Shown here one piece after another: positions 1-8,181 of a DNA stretch of 56,091 bases; position 1 is the first letter of the stretch; every line of letters starts with the position of its first letter. The stretch is from Streptococcus sp. k-402 (lineage in GTDB: Bacteria; Bacillota; Bacilli; Lactobacillales; Streptococcaceae), in NCBI RefSeq assembly GCF_013277515.1, contig NZ_VMNB01000001.1, positions 87,955 to 144,045 of the forward strand, given 5' to 3'. Both the position numbers and the translations under genes were made by a program. The notes beneath the pieces were generated by a model. The model was not told the DNA's origin. It saw only the letters and a list, made by a program, of their open reading frames with translations, and did no database searches.

Positions 1-72
1 ACTGACGAAGTCAGTAACATATACCTACGACAAGCCGACGCTGACGTGGTTTGAAGAGATTTTTGAAGAGTA
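1..72 (-). repeat. Partial BOX element (boxA plus part of boxB)
   Basis: Positions 25-72 match, on the minus strand, the boxA module of the pneumococcal BOX repeat, the target of the BOXA1R typing primer, with two differences from the primer core. The preceding bases (ACTGACGAAGTCAG) are boxB-like. The element is cut by the window start and ends one base before the stop codon of the next gene, so it may supply that gene's 3' end. Confidence 0.85.
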
Positions 73-414
73 TTAACGAGGTGGCAGTCCAAGGGCAATG
101 CGGCCGTAGCGACTGATTCGTGTGATTTTCCAAGCGGGCGACCAGGTAACTTCAACCTTGACATCTTCGATACCCTTGATTTGTTTCAGACCTGCCACGA
201 TTTCGATAGGCAGGCTTTCGGCGCAATCGCAGGCGGTGTCGGTGAAGGTCATGACAATCTTGCAGAGACCTGTTTCGTCCAGATTGATTTCATAAATCAG
301 CCCTAGATTGTACACATCCAATTCCACATCTGTATCAAAAACCTTCTCTAGTTTTTCGATAATTTGGTCTTGTAAGGCCAAAGCACGGTCATTGATTTTG
401 ATATCGTCTCTCAT
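73..414 (-). CDS. SufT/MIP18-type iron-sulfur cluster assembly factor (DUF59)
   Basis: A 113-residue single-domain protein of the DUF59 (FeS assembly P) family, which helps mature or deliver iron-sulfur clusters in the cytoplasm. The family signature is visible: N-terminal helix, the DLGLIYE-like segment (here YNLGLIYEINLDE), then the cysteine-bearing TDTACDCAESLP loop and a C-terminal WSPAW motif followed by a GRIALGLPPR tail. Its length is normal for Firmicutes members. A strong ribosome site (GGAGGGA) precedes the ATG. It is transcribed away from the Rgg gene, and a BOX repeat abuts its stop. The family assignment is firm; the exact client proteins are unknown. Confidence 0.88.
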   Translation of the reverse strand: MRDDIKINDRALALQDQIIEKLEKVFDTDVELDVYNLGLIYEINLDETGLCKIVMTFTDTACDCAESLPIEIVAGLKQIKGIEDVKVEVTWSPAWKITRISRYGRIALGLPPR

Positions 415-477
415 TACAGTCCCTCCACGTGATAAATATCCTCTATTTTCTCATAATTCTGACAATTTGGCAAGTTT

Positions 478-506
478 TTGATGAATTTTCTGAAAAATAT
501 GATAAA
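478..506 (+). promoter_or_regulatory. Candidate promoter of the Rgg-type regulator gene
   Basis: A TTGATG box (478-483) and a GATAAA box (501-506) are separated by 17 bp, with an AAGGGGA ribosome site just before the start at 538. The -10 is weak, so the assignment is tentative. Confidence 0.4.
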
Positions 507-537
507 ATGAAGAAAATACTGAATCAAGGGGAAGCCT

Positions 538-1389
538 ATGGAGCAGATTGGAAAAGTCTTTAGACAACTACGAGAGTCAAGAAATATCTCGCTGAGACAA
601 GCAACTGGGGGACAATTTTCGCCGTCTATGTTGTCCCGATTTGAAACAGGTCAGAGTGAGCTTTCGGTGGAAAAGTTTCTATTTGCTCTGGGAAATATAT
701 CTGCCAGTGTGGAGGAAATCCTCTTTCTGGCGAGAGGTTTTCAGTATGATACAGATTCTGAGTTGAGAAAAGAAATCATAGATGTCTTGGATCCAAAGAA
801 CATAGCTCCGCTTGAGGACTTGTATCGCAGGGAGTATCAAAAGCATGCCCATTCTCAAAACAAACAGAAACATATTCTAAATGCCATTATGATCAAGTCT
901 TATATGAAGAGTATGGATGAAACGGTAGAGTTAACGGCAGAGGAAGGAAAAGTCCTTCATGATTACCTGTTTTCTACTGAGATCTGGGGAATCTATGAAC
1001 TCAATTTATTTTCAGTCAGTTCACCCTTTTTATCTGTTTCTCTTTTTACTAGATATGTACGAGAAATGGTCCGCAAATCTGATTTTCTAATGGGAATGTC
1101 TGGCAATCGAAACCTTTTTCACACTATACTATTGAATGGCTTTTTAGCCAGCATTGAGTGTGAAGAATTTACCAATGCCTCTTATTTTAAACGTGTTATC
1201 GAAGAGCATTTCTACAATGAAAATGAAACCTATTTCCGAATTGTCTATTTGTGGGCGGAAGGTCTCCTTGATAGCAAGCAAGGCAGAGTCAAAGAAGGCC
1301 AGAAAAAGATGGAGGATGCTGTCCGTATTTTTGAGATGCTTGGTTGTAATAAATCTGCCGAATACTATAGAAAAACTCTCGATTCTTGA
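538..1389 (+). CDS. Rgg/GadR/MutR family transcriptional regulator
   Basis: A 283-residue protein with an N-terminal XRE helix-turn-helix (about residues 1-60, with SPSMLSRFETGQSELSVEKF as recognition region) and a long all-helical C-terminal region that ends in a tetratricopeptide-like tail. This is the size and plan of streptococcal Rgg regulators, many of which bind short hydrophobic peptides. The start has an AAGGGGA ribosome site 6 bp upstream. It is followed by a terminator-like hairpin and then an MFS exporter gene, the most likely regulatory target. I found no convincing short hydrophobic peptide gene beside it, so a stand-alone Rgg is as likely as a quorum-sensing one. Confidence 0.85.
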   Translation: MEQIGKVFRQLRESRNISLRQATGGQFSPSMLSRFETGQSELSVEKFLFALGNISASVEEILFLARGFQYDTDSELRKEIIDVLDPKNIAPLEDLYRREYQKHAHSQNKQKHILNAIMIKSYMKSMDETVELTAEEGKVLHDYLFSTEIWGIYELNLFSVSSPFLSVSLFTRYVREMVRKSDFLMGMSGNRNLFHTILLNGFLASIECEEFTNASYFKRVIEEHFYNENETYFRIVYLWAEGLLDSKQGRVKEGQKKMEDAVRIFEMLGCNKSAEYYRKTLDS

Positions 1390-1426
1390 ATATCTGCAAA
1401 CTAAGAAAATCATTTGAAATTTTAAG

Positions 1427-1480
1427 CGATAGAACTGATGGGCTCTCTCGTGTCACTGGAGAAATTCTATCGTTTCTTTT
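1427..1480 (+). terminator. Terminator-like hairpin after the Rgg gene
   Basis: CGATAGAA (1427-1434) and TTCTATCG (1465-1472) form an 8-bp stem followed by TTTCTTTTT. The 30-nt loop is unusually large, so efficiency is uncertain. Confidence 0.5.
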
Positions 1481-1534
1481 TGCTCATTTCATTTGTTGCA
1501 TATATTCAAAAGTTTTTTCTCTCAAATTTCCAAG

Positions 1535-1543
1535 TGCTATACT
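1535..1543 (+). promoter_or_regulatory. Extended -10 promoter of the MFS gene
   Basis: TGC followed by TATACT (1538-1543), an extended -10 with no good -35. It lies between the Rgg terminator and the ribosome site AAGAAGGGAG at 1572-1582. Confidence 0.5.
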
Positions 1544-1590
1544 ATAGTCATACTTTACATAAGAACTTCGAACAAGAAGGGAGATTACCT

Positions 1591-2838
1591 ATGAAACTAT
1601 TGTTCAGAAATCAAGCTTATCGTCTCTTGACTTTGTCACGCTTCTTCAATGCTTTTGGTGCTTCGATTTTCAATCTGGTCTTTATCGTCTATGCATCGAC
1701 CTTGCAACAAGCCTCTTTTGCGGTTGCCATGGCGAATATTGTCATGATTCTTCCGACTCTCTTTACAGTTTTTGTAGGGATTCGGGCAGATTACACGAGG
1801 GACAAGGTCAAATGGATGGTTTATAGTGGTTTGTTTCAGGCGGTTTTATTTTTTCTGGCAGCCCTAGTTGTCCAGCAAGCTAGTCTCTTTGCCTTTTCTA
1901 GCCTGTGTTTAATCAATGTCATTAGTGATGTCATCAGTGATTTTGCAGGTGGTTTGCGCATGCCTCTCATTAAAGAAAAAGTAGCTGAAGATGATCTGAT
2001 GGAGGCTTATTCTTTTTCCCAGTTCATCACCTATATTTCAGCTATTGGTGGTCAAGCTTTTGGAGTCTGGCTCTTAGGTCTATCGGTCAACAATTTTTCT
2101 CTCGTTGCGGGAATCAATGCCTGTTTTTTCCTCGTATCAGCTTCTGTTCTCTTTTTAGGAAGAAGCAAATTGAGCCTGTCAATTTCATCTCCTGATGGTG
2201 AATCACTAAAAAATGAGAAGCTTCCTATCAAAGACCAGTTCCTAACGATTTATCGAAATTTACGTCTCGTTTTTCTTAAAAGTGGACAGAAAAACTTTGG
2301 TTTTATGCTCTTTGCTGTCTTGCTTATCAATGCCTTGGGTGGCGCTTTGGGTGGAATTTATAATATCTTCTTTTTGAGCCATTCTCTCTTGAATTTTTCT
2401 TACACAGAGACACTATTTATCAATCAAGTCTGTGTTTTGTTAGCAATCATCATTAGTAGCCTTACGGGCAATGATTATTTTGGGAAGCAGTCTTTGCCTA
2501 GATTGATGATGTGGGCTACCGTAGGACTTAGTCTAATTGGTCTGGCTAACGTATTCAATCAAGTCGTACTTGGTTTGCTATTTCTCTTTTTAACTCTGTA
2601 TGTGTCTGGTAAAGTTCAACCAAAGATTAGTGCCATGCTCATGAAAAATCTAGCTCCAGAGGTTCTAGCTCGTACCAGTAATTTTTTAGGTTTATTGTTT
2701 ACCTTATCCATACCTGTGGGAACAGCCTGTTTTTCACTTGTAGCTGTATGGAATATACAGTTGACTTGGATGCTATTTGTTGGTCTTTCCTTGCTAGCTA
2801 TTCTTTTGACAGGTCTTAATCTCAAAAATGATATTTGA
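1591..2838 (+). CDS. MFS transporter, drug-exporter type
   Basis: A 415-residue integral membrane protein with about 12 hydrophobic segments of the major facilitator superfamily. The loop GIRADYTRDKVKW after the second to third segment fits the MFS loop 2-3 signature. The open frame extends upstream to 1438, but the AAGAAGGGAG ribosome site, the extended -10 promoter and the typical N-terminus MKLLFRNQAYRLL all point to the ATG at 1591. The substrate cannot be read from the sequence; MefE-like macrolide or peptide exporters and other efflux pumps share this plan. It is probably controlled by the Rgg protein encoded upstream. Confidence 0.82.
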   Translation: MKLLFRNQAYRLLTLSRFFNAFGASIFNLVFIVYASTLQQASFAVAMANIVMILPTLFTVFVGIRADYTRDKVKWMVYSGLFQAVLFFLAALVVQQASLFAFSSLCLINVISDVISDFAGGLRMPLIKEKVAEDDLMEAYSFSQFITYISAIGGQAFGVWLLGLSVNNFSLVAGINACFFLVSASVLFLGRSKLSLSISSPDGESLKNEKLPIKDQFLTIYRNLRLVFLKSGQKNFGFMLFAVLLINALGGALGGIYNIFFLSHSLLNFSYTETLFINQVCVLLAIIISSLTGNDYFGKQSLPRLMMWATVGLSLIGLANVFNQVVLGLLFLFLTLYVSGKVQPKISAMLMKNLAPEVLARTSNFLGLLFTLSIPVGTACFSLVAVWNIQLTWMLFVGLSLLAILLTGLNLKNDI

Positions 2839-2916
2839 ATCCTAATTTTTTCTCTCACTGTTTTAATCACTCTATTTATGGTAAAATAAGACTATTAAGT
2901 TTAAAGAGGATTCCCT

Positions 2917-4197
2917 ATGAAATTACAAAAACCAAAAGGAACGCAGGATATTTTACCTGCTGAATCTGCCAAATGGCAGTACGTTGAGGGCTTTGCCCGT
3001 GAGATTTTCAAGCGCTATAACTATGCAGAAGTGCGCACGCCTATTTTTGAGCATTACGAGGTTATCAGCCGCTCTGTCGGAGATACGACTGATATCGTAA
3101 CCAAGGAAATGTACGACTTCTATGACAAGGGTGACCGTCATATCACCCTCCGTCCAGAAGGCACAGCGCCCGTTGTCCGTTCCTATGTGGAAAATAAACT
3201 CTTCGCCCCAGAAGTGCAAAAGCCAAGTAAGTTCTACTACATGGGACCAATGTTCCGTTATGAGCGTCCACAGGCAGGGCGTTTGCGCCAGTTCCACCAG
3301 ATTGGTGTTGAGTGTTTTGGATCTAGCAATCCAGCCACCGATGTGGAAACCATCGCGATGGCGGCCCATTTCTTGAAAGAAATCGGCATCCAAGGTGTCA
3401 AATTGCACCTCAACACTCTTGGAAATCCTGAGAGCCGTGCGGCCTACCGTCAAGCCTTGATTGACTATTTGACACCGCTCAAGGAGACCTTGTCTAAGGA
3501 TAGCCAACGTCGCTTGGAGGAAAATCCTCTCCGTGTCTTAGACTCTAAGGAAAAAGAAGACAAGGTGGCTGTAGAGAATGCACCGTCTATCTTGGATTTT
3601 CTTGATGAAGAAAGCCAAGCTCACTTTGATGCTGTGCGTCAGATGTTGGAAAATCTGGGAGTAGACTATATCATCGATACCAATATGGTGCGTGGTCTGG
3701 ACTACTACAACCACACCATTTTCGAGTTCATCACTGAGATTGAGGGCAATGATCTGACAGTCTGTGCGGGTGGTCGCTACGATGGTTTGGTTGCTTACTT
3801 TGGAGGCCCTGAAACTGCTGGATTTGGTTTTGGACTTGGTGTAGAGCGTCTGCTTCTCATTCTTGAAAAGCAAGGTGTGGCCCTCCCTATCGAAAACGCC
3901 CTAGATGTCTATATCGCAGTCTTGGGTCAAGGAGCAAATGCCAAGGCTTTGGAATTGGTGCAAGCCCTTCGCCAACAAGGATTCAAAGCAGAGCGTGATT
4001 ACCTCAATCGTAAACTAAAAGCTCAGTTCAAGTCAGCCGATGTCTTTGCGGCTAAGACCCTCATCACCTTAGGAGAGAGTGAAGTCGAAAGCGGACAAGT
4101 AACGGTCAAGAATAATCAAACCCGAGAAGAAGTGCAAGTGTCACTTGAGACAATCAACCAAAGCTTCTCAGAAATCTTTGAAAAACTAGGATTTTAA
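2917..4197 (+). CDS. hisS: Histidyl-tRNA synthetase
   Basis: A class II aminoacyl-tRNA synthetase of 426 residues that charges tRNA-His in the cytoplasm. Visible motifs are motif 2 ([20 protein letters not shown]), the histidine A box around [11 protein letters not shown], the GGRYDGL box and motif 3 ([12 protein letters not shown]), followed by the C-terminal anticodon-binding domain (about residues 325-426). Length is normal. A TGG-TAAAAT extended -10 lies at 2879-2887 and an AAAGAGGA ribosome site precedes the ATG. The leader is only about 25 nt, so there is no room for a T-box. A strong terminator follows at 4211. Confidence 0.97.
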   Translation: MKLQKPKGTQDILPAESAKWQYVEGFAREIFKRYNYAEVRTPIFEHYEVISRSVGDTTDIVTKEMYDFYDKGDRHITLRPEGTAPVVRSYVENKLFAPEVQKPSKFYYMGPMFRYERPQAGRLRQFHQIGVECFGSSNPATDVETIAMAAHFLKEIGIQGVKLHLNTLGNPESRAAYRQALIDYLTPLKETLSKDSQRRLEENPLRVLDSKEKEDKVAVENAPSILDFLDEESQAHFDAVRQMLENLGVDYIIDTNMVRGLDYYNHTIFEFITEIEGNDLTVCAGGRYDGLVAYFGGPETAGFGFGLGVERLLLILEKQGVALPIENALDVYIAVLGQGANAKALELVQALRQQGFKAERDYLNRKLKAQFKSADVFAAKTLITLGESEVESGQVTVKNNQTREEVQVSLETINQSFSEIFEKLGF

Positions 4198-4210
4198 TGA
4201 TAGATAAACC

Positions 4211-4240
4211 GGTCAGGAACCTATTCCTGACCTTTTTCTT
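4211..4240 (+). terminator. Intrinsic terminator of hisS
   Basis: A perfect 9-bp stem GGTCAGGAA / TTCCTGACC (4211-4219, 4224-4232) with a CCTA loop, followed by TTTTTCTTTT. Confidence 0.93.
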
Positions 4241-4264
4241 TTGCAAAATGACAAAAATCATAAA

Positions 4265-4310
4265 CTTTTTGACAAATATGATTGTCAAAAAGAAAAAGAT
4301 GTGTTACAAT
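4265..4310 (+). promoter_or_regulatory. Promoter with overlapping perfect inverted-repeat operator
   Basis: CTTTTTGACAA (4265-4275) and TTGTCAAAAAG (4282-4292) form a perfect 11-bp inverted repeat with a 6-bp spacer. The right arm contains the -35 box TTGTCA (4282-4287), followed 17 bp later by an extended -10, TGT-TACAAT (4305-4310). A repressor bound here would block polymerase. The XRE protein encoded third in this block (4666) is the obvious candidate for binding it. Promoter and repeat are seen; the binding protein is inferred. Confidence 0.85.
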
Positions 4311-4341
4311 ATAAGCAAGTTAAGAAATAGGAGGGAGCCAC

Positions 4342-4656
4342 ATGTGGGTATGGATTTTGTTTCCTTTTCTCGTCTTGATTTATATGAGTCAATCTAAGAA
4401 AATCAAGCGGTTAGAGAAGAGGTTAAAGGTAATCGAAAGAAAAGAGAAAGGAAACGCAGAAATGTCGAGATTATTGCAAGAAATGATTGGAAAGAAACCA
4501 ACAATCATTGGAGAACTATTTGGAACAAATTTTTGGGAAGTTGTGGATGTTGATGAGGAATGGGTCAAGCTACGATATGTAGACAAGACGGGAAAAGAAA
4601 AAATCAAGTTGCAACGTATTGAGGATATCCAAACAGTTGAATTTGACGGAGAGTAG
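4342..4656 (+). CDS. Small membrane-anchored coiled-coil protein, first gene of the ABC module
   Basis: A 104-residue protein of unknown family. Residues 1-15 (MWVWILFPFLVLIYM) form a single N-terminal membrane segment or signal anchor. Then comes a very basic helical stretch (about 16-52, KKIKRLEKRLKVIERKEKG) with coiled-coil character, and a C-terminal beta-rich part (WVKLRYVDKTGKEKIKLQRIEDIQTVEF). It has an AGGAGGGA ribosome site and is the first gene behind the operator-promoter at 4265-4310. The next gene is the XRE regulator, so the two are probably co-transcribed. The C-terminal fold resembles small RNA- or membrane-surface-binding barrels, but I do not assign a function. Confidence 0.75.
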   Translation: MWVWILFPFLVLIYMSQSKKIKRLEKRLKVIERKEKGNAEMSRLLQEMIGKKPTIIGELFGTNFWEVVDVDEEWVKLRYVDKTGKEKIKLQRIEDIQTVEFDGE

Positions 4657-4665
4657 GTGTGTAAC

Positions 4666-4872
4666 ATGCAACTAAAAAATCGTCTAAAAGAGCTTCGAGC
4701 TCGCGATGGCCTCAATCAAACCGAACTAGCCAAGCTAGCAGAGGTTTCCAGACAGACCATTAGCCTACTAGAACGGGATGAGTACACCCCATCCATTATC
4801 ATTGCCCTGAAAATATCTCAAATTTTCAATGAAACAGTCGAATCGGTATTTCGCTTGGAGGAGGACGAGTGA
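4666..4872 (+). CDS. Small XRE/Cro-type transcriptional regulator (YozG-like)
   Basis: A 68-residue protein that is almost entirely a helix-turn-helix: LKNRLKELRARDGLNQTELA, then the recognition helix region EVSRQTISLLERDEYTPSI, then a short acidic tail. Stand-alone HTH proteins of this type usually control the membrane-protein or ABC operon they sit in. I chose the ATG at 4666 because the family begins MQLKNRLKELR; a GTG at 4657 in the same frame is possible. The stop overlaps the next start (TGATG), so the two are translationally coupled. The inverted repeat at 4265-4292 is its likely operator. Confidence 0.88.
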   Translation: MQLKNRLKELRARDGLNQTELAKLAEVSRQTISLLERDEYTPSIIIALKISQIFNETVESVFRLEEDE

Positions 4873-5060
4873 TGAACAAGTTTAAAGTGATTTATTACAT
4901 GAGTGTTCTTGCTCTTATTGTGAATGCCTTTGCTATGATTGGAACATTACTGGGGTGGTTCTATTTTGTTGAAAGTAAGTATTTGTTTTGGATTAACTTA
5001 GTCCTCTTGTCTATTTTCAATCGGTTGAAGAAAAAGGAGAAAAATGATGAACAAGTATAA
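4872..5060 (+). CDS. Small two-segment membrane protein, copy 1 of a tandem pair
   Basis: A 62-residue protein starting MNKFKVIYY, with two hydrophobic segments (about 9-31 and 35-50) and a basic end KKKEK. Its start overlaps the XRE stop as TGATG, and GGAGGACGAG upstream serves as ribosome site. The next gene encodes a recognisable relative (MNKYKVIYY start, GW(F) after the first segment), so the pair arose by tandem duplication. The ribosome site of the second copy lies inside the 3' end of this gene. No functional family is recognised. Such proteins may be accessory subunits of the ABC transporter encoded downstream. Confidence 0.75.
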   Translation: MNKFKVIYYMSVLALIVNAFAMIGTLLGWFYFVESKYLFWINLVLLSIFNRLKKKEKNDEQV

Positions 5061-5244
5061 AGTGATTTATTATGTAGTTGCCATAGCTCTATTAGTCAGC
5101 CTGTGTCTACTAATTGGAACAAATCTAGGATGGTTTGATCTCTATTACAGCGACCAATTTATTTGGGCCTACTTTGCTCTTATCCCAGTCGTTGACTGGA
5201 TTGAAAAGAAATCCAAAAATCTAGCAAGTGAAAAAGGAGAATGA
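5047..5244 (+). CDS. Small two-segment membrane protein, copy 2 of a tandem pair
   Basis: A 65-residue paralogue of the preceding protein: MNKYKVIYY start, hydrophobic segment, IGTNLGWF motif, second hydrophobic segment, basic tail. Two ATGs are adjacent (5044, 5047). The AAGGAG at 5034-5039 lies 7 bp before 5047, the better spacing. It overlaps the end of copy 1 by 14 bp. Function is unknown. Conservation of both copies in one operon suggests they are not redundant, for example subunits of a heteromeric membrane component. Confidence 0.75.
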   Translation: MNKYKVIYYVVAIALLVSLCLLIGTNLGWFDLYYSDQFIWAYFALIPVVDWIEKKSKNLASEKGE

Positions 5245-5246
5245 AT

Positions 5247-5987
5247 ATGAAAAAGAAAAAGAAACGTGGATTGTTGTTTTTAATGGTTGTTGTCTTGGGA
5301 TTTTTCTTGGGCATTTTTGTAGGGATGTTTAAGGCTGTTGCCGAATCCCACGGAATTATGTTAGATGTAAAAATCTTGATACCCTGGATATCAGCTATTT
5401 GTTTAGTGTTAGGTTTCATTAGCATTCTTTTGACATTCAATTTCTTAAAGAAAAGCAGAAAATTTCATTCCTTGTATCAAGAGGAAATGGATGATGATCT
5501 GAATGAAACTTATTATGTGCAAATGTATCGGAATCTCGAGTTTGGAACCATTGCTTTTAATATTGCAAGTGTAGCGATTTTATTGGCTCTTTTCATCTCA
5601 GGTAGTGAAGCGGTTGTACTAAATGGAAGCCATATAACCTTATCTCTTTCTTTTTTGGCATTAGTGCTGATTTTCAGTGTTCAAAAATATCTTTTCAAGA
5701 CGATTTCGATTGTTCGTCAGTTTGATTTGGCATTTTTCTCTATTCCAAAAGATATGTTAGATTATGTAAATTCTTACGATGAAGGAGAACGACAAGCTAA
5801 TTTGGAACAGAGTTTTCGGATTTTATTTCAATTAAACCAATATGTTTTACCAGGTTTGTATATTTTGATTGATATTGTTTCTGTACTTACGGGAGAAATT
5901 CAGTTATTAGGTCTTTTAGCTGTAGCTGTAGTCCATATTTATATCAATGTGATGCAGTTGCCTATGGTAAAACGTTATTTCAAATAA
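5247..5987 (+). CDS. DUF3169 family membrane protein
   Basis: A 246-residue protein with a very basic start (MKKKKKR) and about six hydrophobic segments in three pairs (about residues 8-28, 42-62, 97-117, 125-142, 195-215, 217-236). A soluble acidic linker (HSLYQEEMDDDLNE) follows the second segment. This is the plan of DUF3169 proteins, commonly found between a small XRE regulator and an ABC transporter in Firmicutes. ATG 5247 is preferred over 5241 because AAGGAG ends only one base before 5241. Role is unknown; a sensor or accessory of the downstream ABC transporter is a reasonable inference. Confidence 0.8.
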   Translation: MKKKKKRGLLFLMVVVLGFFLGIFVGMFKAVAESHGIMLDVKILIPWISAICLVLGFISILLTFNFLKKSRKFHSLYQEEMDDDLNETYYVQMYRNLEFGTIAFNIASVAILLALFISGSEAVVLNGSHITLSLSFLALVLIFSVQKYLFKTISIVRQFDLAFFSIPKDMLDYVNSYDEGERQANLEQSFRILFQLNQYVLPGLYILIDIVSVLTGEIQLLGLLAVAVVHIYINVMQLPMVKRYFK

Positions 5988-5997
5988 AGGAGTTTCT

Positions 5998-6822
5998 ATG
6001 ATTCGTGTTGAAAATGTAAGCAAAAGTTTTGGGAGCAAAAAAGCTCTTCATCAGATTTCTTTTGAGATTAAGGAAGGTGAAATCTTTGGTTTTCTTGGCC
6101 CTTCTGGCTCAGGTAAAACAACCATGATCAATGTCTTAACAGGTCAGTTGGCTGCAGATCAAGGTAAAACAGTTTTGTTAGGCAAGAATTCTCAAGATTT
6201 AACCTCAAATGATTTGGAACAAATTGGTATTGTTAGTGATGGCAGTGGTTTTTATGAAAAGATGAGTCTTTACAAAAATCTTCTCATCTATGCTAAGTTA
6301 TATGGCCTCAAGGCAGATAGAGTAAATCAGGTGCTCCAACAGGTTGGATTGGCAGATGCTAAAGATATTATCGCAGAAAAGTTATCTACTGGAATGAAAC
6401 AACGAATGTTCTTGGCTCGTGCCCTTCTGAATGCTCCTAAGATTCTCTTTCTGGATGAGCCAACCAGTGGCTTAGACCCTACAACATCTAAGATGATTCA
6501 TACCCTACTCCAAGAATTAAAGCAGGCGGGGACAACTATCTTTCTGACCACGCATGATATGAATGAAGCAACTCTGCTTTGTGATCGCTTATCTCTTTTA
6601 AATAAGGGAAACTTAATAGAGTATGGAAGTCCGCAAGATATCATCCAGAAGTACCATGTGGATAAGAAAGTACGTGTGGTTTATAATGATGGACGAGAAC
6701 AGATAGTTCCATTTGAAGAATTGCCACATTTAGACACGACAGATTTGATGGTGGTTCACTCTTGTGAGCCGACTTTAGAAGAAATCTTTATCAGATTAAC
6801 AGGAGAAAAGTTAGATGTTTAG
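5998..6822 (+). CDS. ABC transporter ATP-binding protein
   Basis: A 274-residue ABC ATPase with Walker A GPSGSGKT (about residue 35), signature LSTGMKQR, Walker B ILFLDEPTSGLD and the H-loop TTHDMNEA. The C-terminal 60 residues form the extra domain usual for CcmA/DrrA-like exporters of the ABC-2 type. It works with the permease encoded next, whose start overlaps this stop by 8 bp. The signature has T in place of the first G of LSGGQ, which is common in this subfamily. Substrate is unknown; drug, peptide or lantibiotic resistance exporters share this architecture. Confidence 0.92.
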   Translation: MIRVENVSKSFGSKKALHQISFEIKEGEIFGFLGPSGSGKTTMINVLTGQLAADQGKTVLLGKNSQDLTSNDLEQIGIVSDGSGFYEKMSLYKNLLIYAKLYGLKADRVNQVLQQVGLADAKDIIAEKLSTGMKQRMFLARALLNAPKILFLDEPTSGLDPTTSKMIHTLLQELKQAGTTIFLTTHDMNEATLLCDRLSLLNKGNLIEYGSPQDIIQKYHVDKKVRVVYNDGREQIVPFEELPHLDTTDLMVVHSCEPTLEEIFIRLTGEKLDV

Positions 6823-7513
6823 AAAATTAAATGCCCTACTATGGTTAAGAGTACAAGTTCTTATTAGCAATTCAACTTTGTTGGCGACTTTATTGATGCC
6901 TTTTGGTATTGCTGTTGTATATAATGAATTTTTAAATAAGAATGGACAATTGAGCCTAATTTTACTATCTGCTAGCTTGACGATGGTCTTGAGCATGGGA
7001 AGTGGTTATATGGTATCGATTATGATGGCAGAAGATAAGGAAAAACGAAATCTTAAATCACTCATTCTAAGTGGTGTGACAGCAACAGAATATACTTTCA
7101 GTATGCTCGTTCTCCCTATTCTGATAATGTTGCTTGCTATGATTGCACTTCCCATCTATCTTAGAGTAGATGTATCTGGTTATTTAGTTGCCTACGTTAT
7201 CTATTTGCTCCTAGCAACGATTAGTATTATTTTTCTCAACCTTCTAATCGGTGCGGTTTCAGATACTCAATCTAAAGCGCAAGTTTATAGTATCTTCCCT
7301 ATGTTAATTGTCTCTTTTTTACCTATAATTGCTCTTCAAAATGATACGGCTCAGAAAGTGTTAGATTACTCGTTCGTCGGTCCTATTGTAAATCTTTTAA
7401 ATCAAAAAGGTGGGGAAATATCTTTTTCTAATATTGGTATGTTACTTGCCTGGGTACTTGTGTTAGGAATAGCGAACCTCTTTGTATTGAAAAACAGTTA
7501 TAAAGCAAGATAG
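6815..7513 (+). CDS. ABC-2 type transporter permease
   Basis: A 232-residue membrane protein with about six hydrophobic segments, beginning MFRKLNALLWLRVQVL and ending with a basic KNSYKAR tail. It overlaps the ATPase gene by 8 bp, so the two are translationally coupled and form one exporter. Size and topology match the ABC-2 permease family. No substrate can be inferred from the sequence. Confidence 0.88.
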   Translation: MFRKLNALLWLRVQVLISNSTLLATLLMPFGIAVVYNEFLNKNGQLSLILLSASLTMVLSMGSGYMVSIMMAEDKEKRNLKSLILSGVTATEYTFSMLVLPILIMLLAMIALPIYLRVDVSGYLVAYVIYLLLATISIIFLNLLIGAVSDTQSKAQVYSIFPMLIVSFLPIIALQNDTAQKVLDYSFVGPIVNLLNQKGGEISFSNIGMLLAWVLVLGIANLFVLKNSYKAR

Positions 7514-7522
7514 GAGAACTTT

Positions 7523-8164
7523 ATGAAACTACTTAAAAACCTTGGCTGGTTTTTTCTAGCCCTTCTATCCTTTTTATTCATCTATGGCTTCATTCAGGGG
7601 CTCGCGACTACTTCGCTTGCCTTAGGCGCTTCACCCTATGCTGTTACCCTACTCTATGTGGCCTTGGCTGGAGTTTATGTGTACGGTATTTACAAATGGT
7701 ATCAGAAAGGTCCTGTTCGTATTGAGAAGAGTGGCTTCAACCGATTTATTTGGCTTCCTGCCTTGGTTTGGTTCTTATCTCTGGTTGTCCAGTTTTTCTT
7801 GCCAGATGATCCTTCAGTAAATCAACAAATAGCGACAGACTTGACCTTGTCTCAACCACTTTTCTCATTCTTTGCTGTCGTTATTTTTGCTCCTTTGACG
7901 GAAGAACTCATCTTTAGAGGGATGTTAGCACGCTATCTCTTTCCTAAGCAGGACAATAGTAAACAAACTCTGATTTTTCTTCTGGTGTCCGGTGTTCTGT
8001 TTGCCTTGATTCATTTCCCAGGTGATGTGCAACAATTTTTTGTCTATTTTAGCCTTGGTTTTAGTTTGGGCTTGGCTTATATTAGCAAAAAAGGTCTGGT
8101 CTACAGTATTTCTCTCCACGCTTTGAATAATTTAGTCGGCTTTTTGATGATACTCATGCTATAA
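7523..8164 (+). CDS. CPBP family intramembrane metalloprotease (Abi/CAAX-like)
   Basis: A 213-residue polytopic membrane protein with the three CPBP motifs: EELIFRG (about residue 127, catalytic glutamates), FALIHF (motif 2 histidine) and HALNN near the C-terminus (motif 3). These enzymes are glutamic intramembrane proteases; bacterial members often serve in bacteriocin self-immunity or regulated proteolysis. It sits 9 bp after the ABC permease gene and has a GGAGAAC ribosome site, so it is part of the same operon. This strengthens the view that the module deals with a peptide or antimicrobial. Confidence 0.9.
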   Translation: MKLLKNLGWFFLALLSFLFIYGFIQGLATTSLALGASPYAVTLLYVALAGVYVYGIYKWYQKGPVRIEKSGFNRFIWLPALVWFLSLVVQFFLPDDPSVNQQIATDLTLSQPLFSFFAVVIFAPLTEELIFRGMLARYLFPKQDNSKQTLIFLLVSGVLFALIHFPGDVQQFFVYFSLGFSLGLAYISKKGLVYSISLHALNNLVGFLMILML

Positions 8165-8181
8165 TAGAGTCAGGAGGTCAC

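Noticed and set aside
1438..1590. N-terminal extension of the MFS protein, or a short hydrophobic peptide gene next to Rgg.
   Set aside because: The frame has no ribosome site, overlaps the terminator hairpin, and the true start at 1591 has a strong AAGAAGGGAG site.
2839..2916. T-box leader before hisS, and likewise before aspS, tyrS, argS and gltX.
   Set aside because: All five leaders are too short for a T-box and lack the specifier loop and the GGGTGG antiterminator sequence.
2953..3507. 184-residue minus-strand frame inside hisS.
   Set aside because: Antisense shadow of hisS, with no ribosome site and no recognisable domain.
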